A stretch of DNA of 64,000 bases, taken from Gemmataceae bacterium. GTDB taxonomy: Bacteria > Planctomycetota > Planctomycetia > Gemmatales > Gemmataceae. Where the stretch lies: positions 1-64,000 of the forward strand of contig JANWVV010000012.1 of NCBI GenBank assembly GCA_025055795.1, given 5' to 3'. The notes below the pieces were generated by a model. That model made no database searches. It worked only from the letters and a program-made list of their open reading frames with translations, and was not told the DNA's origin. This document shows, piece after piece, positions 9,684 to 18,183 of the stretch (within the stretch, counting starts at the first letter, position 1; each line of letters opens with the position of its first letter). The translations under genes were made by a program, and so were the position numbers.

Positions 9684-10835
9684 TCAGAGCCCGGTCGTTA
9701 TCTCCTGGAGGGCGGCCAGCAACCGGTCGATTTCGTTTTCCGATGTGAAGGGTCCAGGGCTGATGCGGACGGTTCCCTCAGGGTAGGTACCCAAGTGCCG
9801 ATGGATGTAAGGAGCGCAATGTAATCCCGGCCGGACTGCAATGTCGAAGGACTGGTCGAGAATGGCTGCCAGGTCACCCGCCGGCAGGCTATGATGCCGA
9901 AAACTGAGAGTACCGACCCGCTGAGCGGGATCCGCTGGACCAAAGACATCGAAGCCGGGCAGAGCCGACAGGGTGTGTCGTACCTTTTCGCACAGTGCGA
10001 TTTCGTGCTGGCGAAGCCGCTCCGGCCCTTGTGACTCGACAAAGTCCAAGCCAGCGATTAGTCCGGCAATTCCTAGAACGTTGGGTGTGCCGCCTTCCAG
10101 GTAGTAAGGCAGTTCGCGGGGCTGGGTAGGGCTGGAGGAGTCGCCCCCGGTTCCTCCTTCGCGCCAGGGCCGGATAATGGCCTCGGCACGCGGCCCGACA
10201 TACAAGGCCCCGGTCCCCGTAGGTCCGAGCAACCCCTTGTGTCCGGGAAAGGCTAGTAAATCAATACACATTGCTTGCACGTCAATGGAAACAACGCCGG
10301 CGGTTTGGGCAGCATCGACGAGGAACAGGGCATCACGGCTCCGGACCAATCGCCCAATCTCGGTAATCGGTTGGATGGTACCCACAACATTGCTGGCGTG
10401 CGTGACCACAACCAGACGGGTTCTTGAGGTCATCGCGGCTTCGATGGCCGCGGGATCCACCCAACCGACACCATCGGCACTTACTCGAGTCAGCGTGATT
10501 CTTCCTGCTTCCGCTAGGGCAACCAGCGGCCGGCTGACGCTGTTATGTTCCACATTTGTCGTCACGACATGATCGCCATCACGCAGTACACCTTTGATGG
10601 CAATGTTGAGAGCGTCCGTGCCGTTAAGAGTGAATATCCACCGTTCTGGGCTGCGTCCATTGAAAAATCGATTCAGACGATGACGGGCGTTATCAAGAGT
10701 ATGCTCAGCGGTCAGGGCCATTTTGTGCCCAGCGCGACCGGGGTTGGCCAGATGATGCCGGGCAAAATGATCCATCGCTTCGTAAACCGAGGACGGCTTG
10801 GGATAACTGGTAGCGGCGTTATCCAGATAAATCAT
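9684..10835 (-). CDS. cysteine desulfurase family aminotransferase class V
   Basis: PLP enzyme that would release sulfur from L-cysteine as a protein persulfide. It begins with IYLDNAATSYPKP, typical of the class V cysteine desulfurase group. PLP-binding Lys lies in AFPGHKGLLGPTGTG (about residue 198), the cofactor Asp in FLVDAAQTAG, and the persulfide-carrying Cys in RPGLHCAPYIH (about residue 339), close to the Arg that binds the carboxylate. The length of 383 fits the single-gene family rather than IscS inside an isc operon. It is the last gene of a four-gene minus-strand run behind the E1-like gene (27-base gap), so its sulfur is probably passed to the ThiF/MoaD pair; this is inferred from context. 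Confidence 0.9.
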   Translation of the reverse strand: MIYLDNAATSYPKPSSVYEAMDHFARHHLANPGRAGHKMALTAEHTLDNARHRLNRFFNGRSPERWIFTLNGTDALNIAIKGVLRDGDHVVTTNVEHNSVSRPLVALAEAGRITLTRVSADGVGWVDPAAIEAAMTSRTRLVVVTHASNVVGTIQPITEIGRLVRSRDALFLVDAAQTAGVVSIDVQAMCIDLLAFPGHKGLLGPTGTGALYVGPRAEAIIRPWREGGTGGDSSSPTQPRELPYYLEGGTPNVLGIAGLIAGLDFVESQGPERLRQHEIALCEKVRHTLSALPGFDVFGPADPAQRVGTLSFRHHSLPAGDLAAILDQSFDIAVRPGLHCAPYIHRHLGTYPEGTVRISPGPFTSENEIDRLLAALQEITTGL

Positions 10836-10862
10836 GGTCAGATCCGTAACAGCTTGCTTGGC

Positions 10863-11918
10863 CTAATAGCCGACGTAACGAGCATACAGTATGCGGGCCT
10901 TATCGGGTTCGCTTGTCCCTTTGATGATGGCCCGACCATCGGGAAAAACGGTGAATTCATAAAATTCGCCGTTTTCGTTGAGTTGGAACTTTAACAGGAA
11001 TTTGTTGTAAGTGACACTGCCAGAGGTACGTAGGGATTGGGCGAGTGTTTCGAAATCCAAGCGGCTGGAGCGTCGGTGACTAACCTGCACGGCATTGCGG
11101 CCGCAGAGTGTTGTTGTTTGAGTACCGTGTTCTCCTTCCAGCCATTCGAAGCGTCGCAAGGCACAGCAGGGACATTTGCCCTTGCGGCCCGCTAAGGGTG
11201 CTATCCGCACACGCCGGATGATATTGTCCCACAGGTTCAACACCAACAAGTCTCGATTAATCGCCGCCAGGTTTCCCGACAGTATTTTCAGGGCCTCAGC
11301 CGCCTGGAAATTGGCGATGACACCAACAGCGGGTCCTAGTACGCCGGCGGTCTCGCAAGTACCGGCCTCCCCTGGAGCCGGTGCCGCTTCGAACACACAA
11401 CGCAGACAGGGGGTTTGGCCGGGAACAATCGTCATGCTCATCCCTTCGCTGCCGACTGCTCCAGCGTACACCCACGGCTTGGATAACTTGATGGCCAAGT
11501 CATTGATCAGATAGCGTAATTCGAAATTGTCGCTACCATCTAGAATAAGATCGACGTCGTGACATAAATCTTCAATATTGCTGCGATTAATGTCTGCGAC
11601 AATGGGTTCTATCGTCACTGTCGAGTTGATCTGACGCAGTTTCCGAGCAGCGGCTTCCGCCTTGGGCAGGTTCTCCGCTATGTCCGTTTCATCGAATAAT
11701 ACCTGACGCTGCAAATTTGATGGTTCGACAAAATCACGGTCGACTATGCGGACAAATCCAACTCCGGCACGCACCAGGGCATTGGCCAAAACGGTCCCCA
11801 AGGCACCACAGCCACACAGCGTCACCCGGGAGGCCAACAGCCGTTCCTGACCCGCTTTACCGATGCCGGGAAGTCGCATCTGCCGCGAATATCGCTCCAA
11901 CGGATCGGTTGTCTGCAT
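10863..11918 (-). CDS. ThiF/MoeB/HesA-type E1 adenylyltransferase with C-terminal extension
   Basis: Activates the C-terminal glycine of a small sulfur carrier as an acyl-adenylate so that it can be turned into a thiocarboxylate. It has the nucleotide loop GCGALG (residues 36-41), the Arg/Asp-containing core (ILDGSDNFELRYLIND), a zinc site from CLRC and CPCC pairs, and a possible catalytic Cys in GTCETAGVLGP, equivalent to that of MoeB. After about residue 260 there is no rhodanese domain but an extension of about 90 residues ending in ARILYARYVGY. It lies between the carrier gene (85-base gap) and the cysteine desulfurase gene. Whether it serves molybdopterin, thiamine or amino acid sulfuration cannot be told from the sequence; no moa or thi genes are nearby. 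Confidence 0.88.
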   Translation of the reverse strand: MQTTDPLERYSRQMRLPGIGKAGQERLLASRVTLCGCGALGTVLANALVRAGVGFVRIVDRDFVEPSNLQRQVLFDETDIAENLPKAEAAARKLRQINSTVTIEPIVADINRSNIEDLCHDVDLILDGSDNFELRYLINDLAIKLSKPWVYAGAVGSEGMSMTIVPGQTPCLRCVFEAAPAPGEAGTCETAGVLGPAVGVIANFQAAEALKILSGNLAAINRDLLVLNLWDNIIRRVRIAPLAGRKGKCPCCALRRFEWLEGEHGTQTTTLCGRNAVQVSHRRSSRLDFETLAQSLRTSGSVTYNKFLLKFQLNENGEFYEFTVFPDGRAIIKGTSEPDKARILYARYVGY

Positions 11919-12003
11919 AGACGGTACTCTCGTTCAGTTCTTGGCTCCTGGTCAAGCTCGTCAATGGCATGAGCATTGACTGGAGAAACACGGTTGCTTT
12001 ATT

Positions 12004-12276
12004 CTAACCTCCAGCGACCGCAGGGATCAAAGCGATAGTTGTGCCGTCTTGGATGGGGGTTTGCAATTCCTCCAAGTAACGGATATCCTCGTCGTTGACA
12101 AAAACGTTGATATAGGGACGTAGTTGACCATTATCAAAAAGTTTGGTTCCTAGAGCTGGGTGTTGCCGGATCAGATCTGTCAAGGCTTCGCCAACGGTTG
12201 TGCCTGTAACCTGTATATGAACGTTGCCGCCGGCGGCTTCACGCAATGGGGGCGGAATTTCTACTAGTATAGCCAT
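12004..12276 (-). CDS. MoaD/ThiS-like sulfur carrier protein
   Basis: Ninety-residue ubiquitin-fold protein beginning with the beta strand MAILVEIPPPLREAAGG and ending exactly in AVAGG, the di-glycine tail that is adenylated and thiocarboxylated in sulfur carriers. Because the protein ends at GG no peptidase would be needed to expose the tail, which fits the absence of a JAMM protease gene here. It sits 78 bases behind threonine synthase and 85 before the E1 gene on the same strand. Threonine-synthase-associated carriers of this type are distinct from CysO but follow the same logic. MoaD for molybdopterin is an alternative; a molybdenum hydroxylase is encoded in this window 33 kb away. Confidence 0.88.
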   Translation of the reverse strand: MAILVEIPPPLREAAGGNVHIQVTGTTVGEALTDLIRQHPALGTKLFDNGQLRPYINVFVNDEDIRYLEELQTPIQDGTTIALIPAVAGG

Positions 12277-12354
12277 TCAATCACCCTCAATTTATCTACC
12301 AAATTCCCAAATTACGTTGCCTTGCATGAAAACATGTGTCTTTGTCGCATGGAC

Positions 12355-13626
12355 TCATGCAAGCGCTGGTGCCGGCTGGACGACTGATGAACGCAATCCG
12401 ACGAACTCCTCAAAGGCAGCGAGTGTCGGGGCGATCACCGGAGGGGATTCAAGTGCATCGAAAACAGCATCTTGGGTCTTCAAACCGTTTCCGGTGATGC
12501 ACAGGACAATTTCTTCGTTGCGGGGTATGCGGCCTTGTTCGATTAACTTGCGGGCCACGGCCACTGTTACACCGCCTGCCGTTTCGGCAAAAATCCCCTC
12601 CGTCCGGGCCAGCAGGAGCATGCCCTCGACAATTTCCTCATCGGTAGCGTCGTCGGCCCAGCCGCCTGTCTCGCGGATCAATTTAGCAGCGAAGTAGCCG
12701 TCGGCAGGGTCGCCAATCGCCAGGCTTTTACAGATGGTGTTGGGTTGCTTGACCGGTTTATGGCGTTCGCGACCAACTTTGACACAGGCACTGATGGGAT
12801 TGCATCCACTGGCCTGAGCTCCATACATGCGGGTGCTTAGGGGAGCGTCAACCAGGCCGAGGAGGTGCAGTTCACGGAACGCTTTGTAGATTTTGCCAAT
12901 CAGAGCCCCGCCTGCCATCGGGCAAACCACGTGCTGCGGGAAACGCCATCCCAGTTCTTCAGCGATCTCAAAGCCCATGGTTTTGGAACCTTCGGCGTAG
13001 AAAGGCCGCAGGTTGACGTTCACGAAACCCCAGCCATATTTCAGGGCAATCTGGGTACATACGCGGTTGACTTCGTCGTAGGTGCCCTTCAAGCCGATGA
13101 CTTTAGCGCCGTACACGGCGGTGCCGAAAATCTTGGTACGTTCCAGGTCAGCAGGCACGAGGATGAACGTTTCCAAACCAGCGGCGGCCGCCTGAGCCGC
13201 GACGCTATTGGCCAAATTTCCCGTGCTGGCACACCCGACCGTCGACATGCCAAACTCGCGGGCCTTAGACAGGGCCACAGCCACTACTCGGTCCTTGAAC
13301 GACAAGGTGGGGTAATTGACAGCATCGTTTTTGATCCACAGGCGACGGACTCCCAAGGCCTCAGCCAACCGGTCTGCTCGGATCAGGGGGGTGCCACCGA
13401 CGGCCAGACCCACTCGCGGCTCGTCCTCCAACGGGAGCAGCTCGCGGTAGCGCCACATGTTCCAGGCTCTGGTGGCGATGGTTTGGCGGGTCAGATCCCC
13501 CTGGAGCTTATCGTAATCGTAGTCTACCTCCAGCGGACCGAAATCCTCGGTACAAAAGTTAATGGGTGAGATGGGATACCGTTTACCACACACTCGGCAG
13601 AACATTCCGCGTACAAAATGCGACAC
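12355..13626 (-). CDS. thrC: threonine synthase (PLP fold type II)
   Basis: Would convert O-phospho-L-homoserine to L-threonine and phosphate. An N-terminal zinc-ribbon-like CRVCGKRYPISPINFC is followed by the PLP-binding Lys in NYPTLSFKDRVV and the phosphate loop around CASTGNLANSVAAQAA. The length of 423 matches the shorter bacterial/archaeal class. The start is GTG at 13626, preceded by GAGGGGG at 6-base spacing. It heads a run with a MoaD-like carrier, an E1 enzyme and a cysteine desulfurase. Relatives in fold type II include thiocarboxylate-using cysteine synthases (CysM type), so a side or changed role in sulfur amino acid synthesis is possible but unproven. Confidence 0.9.
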   Translation of the reverse strand: MSHFVRGMFCRVCGKRYPISPINFCTEDFGPLEVDYDYDKLQGDLTRQTIATRAWNMWRYRELLPLEDEPRVGLAVGGTPLIRADRLAEALGVRRLWIKNDAVNYPTLSFKDRVVAVALSKAREFGMSTVGCASTGNLANSVAAQAAAAGLETFILVPADLERTKIFGTAVYGAKVIGLKGTYDEVNRVCTQIALKYGWGFVNVNLRPFYAEGSKTMGFEIAEELGWRFPQHVVCPMAGGALIGKIYKAFRELHLLGLVDAPLSTRMYGAQASGCNPISACVKVGRERHKPVKQPNTICKSLAIGDPADGYFAAKLIRETGGWADDATDEEIVEGMLLLARTEGIFAETAGGVTVAVARKLIEQGRIPRNEEIVLCITGNGLKTQDAVFDALESPPVIAPTLAAFEEFVGLRSSVVQPAPALA

Positions 13627-14432
13627 GGCAACCCCCTCTTCTACAAGCCCACCATCCGCATTTGCACGGCGATTTAACGCCGAGGTCGGGAGGGTGGGTG
13701 GTCGAAGGACAAAGGGTGAGCCTTTCCAGTTTGCAGATGCCTGCGTTGATTAGTTCGTGCAGGCTAGATGAGATAAGAGGGATCGGCGAGTTGCCCCGCG
13801 CGAGCACATCTTATCTTTCCCGAGCCAGCGGTTCCTGAAGGATGTTTCGTTTGCCCTTAGCATCCAACATCTAGCTGTTGGAACCCGGAACCTCGGGTCG
13901 GGCAGGACTTAGCACCAGCACCGTGCGGTAAATCGGGCGATTTACTTGTGCACGGCCGGTTGCTGTGGCGTCATCGGGCCTGTCCCCTCGGCCACTCTGG
14001 ATAAGATGCTCACCTGCTCTACGTACCTGTTGTTCCGCAACAACAGGCTGCTCTAGCAGAATAGAGAAAATATTGCCGCATGGCAAGCGTTCTGACGCGA
14101 ATCCTGGGATTTTTCTTGTGTTTGCCGGCTGATTTAACTTTTGCCTCAACCCCGAAGTTGCTGCATCTGATATAGTTCACATCGCAATCATAATTTTTCG
14201 TCATATCGCTGTGGGGGATACAGGACGGTTTAGCCTGAAGGTCTAAGAAGTTTTACCGTACAGTGTGGAGTGTCACGCGCAGAAGTGGCAGTGTCTAACT
14301 GGTCGTTCGTAATTAGGCGAACGGGATCGTCCCGACCCTTCACTGGGATATGTCACACGACCAGAGCCGGACCGCGTTGTAAAAAAAGAGGATGGATTAA
14401 ATGTCGGGTGGGCCCAAGTCGAGCTTGTTTAC
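13627..14432. other. 800-base region with little recognisable content
   Basis: The longest gene-free stretch of the window. A minus-strand open frame at 13871-14149 (92 codons, TTG start, no good ribosome-binding site) reads partly protein-like, with EQQVRRAGEHLIQSGRG and PIYRTVLVLSPARPEVPG, and may be a small gene or a decayed fragment. The region also carries the perfect hairpin listed at 14026-14047. I see no tRNA and no riboswitch consensus upstream of thrC. Confidence 0.35.
14026..14047. repeat. perfect 9-bp inverted repeat with 4-base loop
   Basis: CCTGTTGTT, loop CCGC, AACAACAGG. The stem is uninterrupted. No T-tract follows on either strand, so it is not a typical terminator. It lies inside the doubtful open frame 13871-14149. 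Confidence 0.6.
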
Positions 14433-14891
14433 TTATTTATACTGAGCGATGTCAATGACCACGTCTTCACCGGGTTTGACCTCGATTTCGATTTTAGATC
14501 TTTCGCGACTGAAGCGTCCTTTGAGCATGTCCTCGCTCCCGAATGGGGCAAGGGTGATGACTACGCGATATTTGCCCGGTGGGATCCCTTTGCCATCTTT
14601 GCCGATCAACTCGAACGCGCCGTTGGCGGAGTCTGTGACTACAGCCTCGTACTCCGTACCTGCATCGACGCCGCCTAACTTTATAAAAGTAACTTGTAGG
14701 CCAGGATCACCAGGGGGCAGCTTGGACGTGTCGATTTTGATGGGCAATCCGTTTTCCAGAATACGGCCACGGGGTTTGGTGCGCCCCTCCCCAACGCCAC
14801 CACCCGACTTGTTAGAACACCCTAGGACCAATAGCAATCCCAAACTACAGCATAGAGCAAATAACCGATATTTGGGAATAAACCTGCACAT
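14433..14891 (-). CDS. putative lipoprotein, carboxypeptidase-regulatory-like
   Basis: Small exported protein of 152 residues. From the ATG at 14891 it starts MCRFIPKYRLFALCCSLGLL with a lipobox LVLGC, so it should be a lipoprotein. A Gly/Lys/Arg linker leads to a beta-rich domain (QVTFIKLGGVDAGTEYEAVV, IPPGKYRVVITL, EVKPGEDVVIDI) like the transthyretin or carboxypeptidase-regulatory-like domains that often accompany DUF1559 genes in planctomycetes. The longer open frame to 14957 would put 22 polar residues before the signal peptide and is less likely. It follows a DUF1559 gene on the same strand, separated by a terminator at 14994-15029. Function unknown. Confidence 0.75.
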   Translation of the reverse strand: MCRFIPKYRLFALCCSLGLLLVLGCSNKSGGGVGEGRTKPRGRILENGLPIKIDTSKLPPGDPGLQVTFIKLGGVDAGTEYEAVVTDSANGAFELIGKDGKGIPPGKYRVVITLAPFGSEDMLKGRFSRERSKIEIEVKPGEDVVIDIAQYK

Positions 14892-14993
14892 AACACAACT
14901 TTCTCCCTTATGTGTTACGCCCCTTATTTGCTCGTCGATGTTATTTAACGTCCTCACTATTAGAGTCAGGGTTGTTTAATGATTTAGATAACA

Positions 14994-15029
14994 TAAAACG
15001 GCTCGTAACTCGTTGAGTGGCGAGCCGTT
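14994..15029 (-). terminator. rho-independent terminator after the DUF1559 gene
   Basis: On the minus strand AACGGCTCG pairs perfectly with CGAGCCGTT; the 15-base loop can itself form a small ACTC/GAGT stem. The hairpin is followed by TTTTA. It starts 43 bases after the stop codon of the minus-strand DUF1559 gene, so that gene and the lipoprotein gene behind it may be partly uncoupled. Confidence 0.75.
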
Positions 15030-15071
15030 CGAGTTGGTGGCTGATGTCATGAATTAATGAACACAGGTAAA

Positions 15072-16064
15072 TTACCAGTCGTTGCCCAGTGGTAGACCAT
15101 CAGCACGATGTCCTAAACGCCAGAAAGTTGTTGTTGAATCACAGCAACTAATGTTGAAAGTGATAAAGCGGACTGAGCCATCACCGAGCAAGGCGTTGAA
15201 GCCACCTGGATGTAAACCACCAAAACGAAAGTTACCGTCTGTACCGTCATCGGGCATAGGTGCCAGATCGGTACGGCGAATGACGTCATGGTCCCAGCCT
15301 GATGAGTACCCTTCGTTATCGTCGCCTCGGAAGCCGCTGATGCCACGGAAAAGTTTCTTATCACCAGCCACCAAGGTTACCGATGTGCCATCAATGAAGT
15401 CCTGAATACGAATAGGCTGGCGACGTCGTGTTCCGGGAATGCTATGGCCTTTGTCATGATTAAAGGTTTGAACGATCGCGCCAAGGTCACTGCTGTTTGG
15501 ACCAATTGATCCGGCGTAGTCGGTTTGTCCATGAGTGCCGCAGAAGGGAAAACCTGTGGTGGGTTCATACCACGATGTGGCCTGTGTCCACGCAGTAGGC
15601 GCACGCCGCGAGGGACAGAAGTAGGTTCGTATAATTGCGGCACGAGCTTGGCTCATCTGACCGCCGATTGTAGGTTGTCCGCCACCGTTGTAAATGTTTT
15701 GTTGCTCGATGAAGGGTAGCAGTTGGAACAACCATCCTGCTCGTTGTTCAGTGACGCCTGCTGGTGGAGCAGCGGCTGCTGACAGATTGGGAGGTACGCC
15801 GACAACTGGGGTACCATATGTCGGTGCCATCGACCAGTGCTGACCGCCAGTGGGTAGGTAGCCGGTAGCGTCGTTGTGGTTGTGCATCGCCAAGCCGATT
15901 TGTTTGAGGTTGTTTTGGCAGCTCATGCGGGCGGCCGCTTCACGCACCTTCTGCACAGCAGGAAGCAGCAATCCAATCAAAATCGCAATAATCGCAATCA
16001 CCACCAACAACTCAATCAGCGTAAAACCACACGTGTTACGGGTACGGGTGTAGGAGCGAGTCAT
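15072..16064 (-). CDS. DUF1559 protein with prepilin-type N-terminus
   Basis: Pseudopilin-like protein of the family that is hugely expanded in planctomycetes. It starts with a short basic leader, then the prepilin peptidase site and helix ([20 protein letters not shown], with Glu at +5), then [20 protein letters not shown]. The C-terminal half is the DUF1559 beta-rich domain ending with an H-X9-DG type signature ([15 protein letters not shown]). Expected to be inserted in the inner membrane and exported; the family's role is unknown. I chose ATG 16064 because GAGAGGTG lies 5 bases upstream. A 136-bp stretch coding for the N-terminus is almost identical in the second DUF1559 gene. Confidence 0.92.
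   Translation of the reverse strand: MTRSYTRTRNTCGFTLIELLVVIAIIAILIGLLLPAVQKVREAAARMSCQNNLKQIGLAMHNHNDATGYLPTGGQHWSMAPTYGTPVVGVPPNLSAAAAPPAGVTEQRAGWLFQLLPFIEQQNIYNGGGQPTIGGQMSQARAAIIRTYFCPSRRAPTAWTQATSWYEPTTGFPFCGTHGQTDYAGSIGPNSSDLGAIVQTFNHDKGHSIPGTRRRQPIRIQDFIDGTSVTLVAGDKKLFRGISGFRGDDNEGYSSGWDHDVIRRTDLAPMPDDGTDGNFRFGGLHPGGFNALLGDGSVRFITFNISCCDSTTTFWRLGHRADGLPLGNDW
15895..16030. repeat. 136-bp direct repeat, copy 1 (in DUF1559 gene A)
   Basis: Matches 17793-17928 at 135 of 136 positions; the single visible difference is T at 15972 versus A at 17870. It encodes the prepilin cleavage region, helix and following residues. Flanking DNA of the two genes has diverged. Confidence 0.9.
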
Positions 16065-16429
16065 AACGACACCTCTCAAGGAGAAACGGAAATGAAGAAA
16101 TCAGACGGATCACATGGGTCACTCACGACCATTCTTAATTTATCGTTATCCGTGCTTTCCTGCAAGACGCAAAATCATGAAAAAAAGACTAGTGGCGATG
16201 TGACAAATACTTGCCTTGTGCGAGTTTTTTAACCCAAAGCAATTCTCGGAAGTTTGGGAGTCACTGACGACCTCAATCCAGAGTACGACAGCGAGAGTTT
16301 CGCCAGATAGATACTTTATGAATGCTTTAGGTTGTGCAAGAGTACTACAAAGCTTCTCTAAGAGGGCATGTTTTTTCTACCCCGCAGTGGTGTGCAATCT
16401 TGCCAGGGAGGGCAGCCCCGCTAGATTGA
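16065..16429. other. intergenic region between lipoprotein and DUF1559 gene A
   Basis: 365 bases with no supported gene, lying upstream of the minus-strand DUF1559 gene A. It should hold that gene's promoter, but I cannot point to a convincing -35/-10 pair. No terminator for the preceding lipoprotein gene is obvious. Confidence 0.4.
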
Positions 16430-16909
16430 TTAGGGTTTCTTCTTGGTCTTGATATAAATTTCGAAATTGGCTTGGTCAGTACCACTGGAAGGCACTTCAA
16501 AAGTCAAAATAGTGTCCTGGTTGTATTGCGGTGGTATCAATTCTTTGCCTGCTAATGGGGCATCGTCAGGAGAACCAATACTTGGGTCGGTAGCGACGCC
16601 TTCGCCTGGCAATACAGTACCAATCCGCACCTTGTGTTTGCCGACTATCGCTCCATCACCTGAATATTGTTGGGAGGAAACCTTTAGCACAAAGCGTCCT
16701 TCAGCGTCCGTAATTCCAGCGGAACCGGGACCTGGGTCTTTGTTCTTGTCGGTTTGAATTGGCTGGAACGTGACCATTAAATTGGCGACCGGTTTGCCAT
16801 CCACTAGCACGCGCCCCGACACAGGTACAAACTTGGGCCTGGAATCAGAGCAACCAAGTAACGTAACGCCTATTAACAGGGCTGATCCACGCACAAAAAC
16901 ACTAGCCAT
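16430..16909 (-). CDS. putative lipoprotein with transthyretin-like domain
   Basis: 159 residues. The signal peptide ends in a lipobox (VTLLGC), followed by a single domain beginning VPVSGRVLVDGKPVANLMVTF and including GITDAEGRFVLKVSS and VGKHKVRIG, which is the usual pattern of planctomycete carboxypeptidase-regulatory-like lipoproteins. It follows 69 bases behind a DUF1559 gene, so the two are probably one transcript. A second pair of the same architecture lies directly downstream (14433-16064). Exact function unknown; a periplasmic or surface binding role is only a guess. Confidence 0.82.
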   Translation of the reverse strand: MASVFVRGSALLIGVTLLGCSDSRPKFVPVSGRVLVDGKPVANLMVTFQPIQTDKNKDPGPGSAGITDAEGRFVLKVSSQQYSGDGAIVGKHKVRIGTVLPGEGVATDPSIGSPDDAPLAGKELIPPQYNQDTILTFEVPSSGTDQANFEIYIKTKKKP

Positions 16910-16978
16910 GGCCGCTACTCCCCCTTGGTTAGGAGCCGTGCACGAGATCGTTGTAGCTTGGGAAGAAGATATGGTCAG

Positions 16979-17965
16979 TCAGTTAACGTCTGCCACTTCT
17001 CCCCCTGCCATGGTGGCCATGGCTGCTAGGAGGTTAATGTCAACGCTGTAGCTGACAAAACGAACGGAACCGTCGGCCATCAGGAAATTCAACCCATTGG
17101 TGTGATTGCTCCCAAAGCCGCGTTTGCATGGGTTGTCGCCCCCGTTTCCGGGACTGTTCCAGCAACGGTTGTAACTATTACCCAAGATACGGCTTTCGCT
17201 TGTCACCGACGATTGATTGTACGAGGTGTAACCGTAAGCCCAGAAGGTGGCACGTCGTGGCACATCAATGTTGGTGTACTCACCAACCAAAAGTGTGTTG
17301 GAAGTGCCATCGATAATGCTCGTTATACGTTCGGTGGTTCCCGTTGGGCATTGTCCTGCTACGGTAGCGTTAGGGGTACGAATGACAACATGCAAGACAC
17401 CTTTCCACAAAGGATTAAGTGTGCCTAAGTTGGGTTCGCAGGTATCCCAAAATACACGACCATTGCCCCCGCTACGGCCTGAAACGGCCCGATACGATCC
17501 AAATTGATATTGAACACCACCACCATTACCAGACGCTGGTCGCTCGGTTTGATTGTATAAAGTATCCGATGGACAAGAATAAACTTTAACGAATTGGGTA
17601 CGCAGAAAAGTGTTGTTGGTTGACCAGGTATTTTCGGAAGGCACCCATGTACGGAATAGAGCGTCCTGTTCCAGAAAGGGCAGGATGTCCACCGTCCAAG
17701 TGGTCATAACGTTCTGACCGCAGCAAACGTTGTCCGATGTGTTCCCCGCAGGAAAAGTGTTGTTAACGTCGTGATAATTGTGAAGGGCAATTCCGATTTG
17801 TTTGAGGTTGTTTTGGCAGCTCATGCGGGCGGCCGCTTCACGCACCTTCTGCACAGCAGGAAGCAGCAAACCAATCAAAATCGCAATAATCGCAATCACC
17901 ACCAACAACTCAATCAGCGTAAAACCACGGGCACAGCAGCGATGAATGACGTGAGAGCGAGACAT
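16979..17965 (-). CDS. DUF1559 protein with prepilin-type N-terminus
   Basis: Second DUF1559 pseudopilin-like protein, 328 residues from the ATG at 17965, which is preceded by GGAGGT at 6 bases. It has a basic leader ([13 protein letters not shown]), the [18 protein letters not shown] helix, and a C-terminal [16 protein letters not shown] signature. Gene A has the same plan but differs in most of the DUF1559 domain. The open frame continues upstream to 18079, but the ribosome-binding site and leader make 17965 the start. A lipoprotein gene follows 69 bases downstream. Probably in the inner membrane and exposed to the periplasm. Confidence 0.92.
   Translation of the reverse strand: MSRSHVIHRCCARGFTLIELLVVIAIIAILIGLLLPAVQKVREAAARMSCQNNLKQIGIALHNYHDVNNTFPAGNTSDNVCCGQNVMTTWTVDILPFLEQDALFRTWVPSENTWSTNNTFLRTQFVKVYSCPSDTLYNQTERPASGNGGGVQYQFGSYRAVSGRSGGNGRVFWDTCEPNLGTLNPLWKGVLHVVIRTPNATVAGQCPTGTTERITSIIDGTSNTLLVGEYTNIDVPRRATFWAYGYTSYNQSSVTSESRILGNSYNRCWNSPGNGGDNPCKRGFGSNHTNGLNFLMADGSVRFVSYSVDINLLAAMATMAGGEVADVN
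17793..17928. repeat. 136-bp direct repeat, copy 2 (in DUF1559 gene B)
   Basis: Partner of 15895-16030, one mismatch. Same orientation, 1898 bases apart. Confidence 0.9.
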
Positions 17966-18183
17966 AAAGTACCTCCGAAAGGCGATACCAAGTGAAAAGA
18001 AGCGTATCAGAAAATGAGCAGTAACGCCGTAAAGACCTTGCTCGTATCTAACAATAACTCGGCCAAACGTACATTGCAATAGGCAAATTTCTTATCTTTC
18101 CACACCACAGATTGGACGACAAACTCGCCCGCCCAGAGTTGATGAAGTGACTATTGGCTATTTCTGCGAATTTTTAATGTGCT

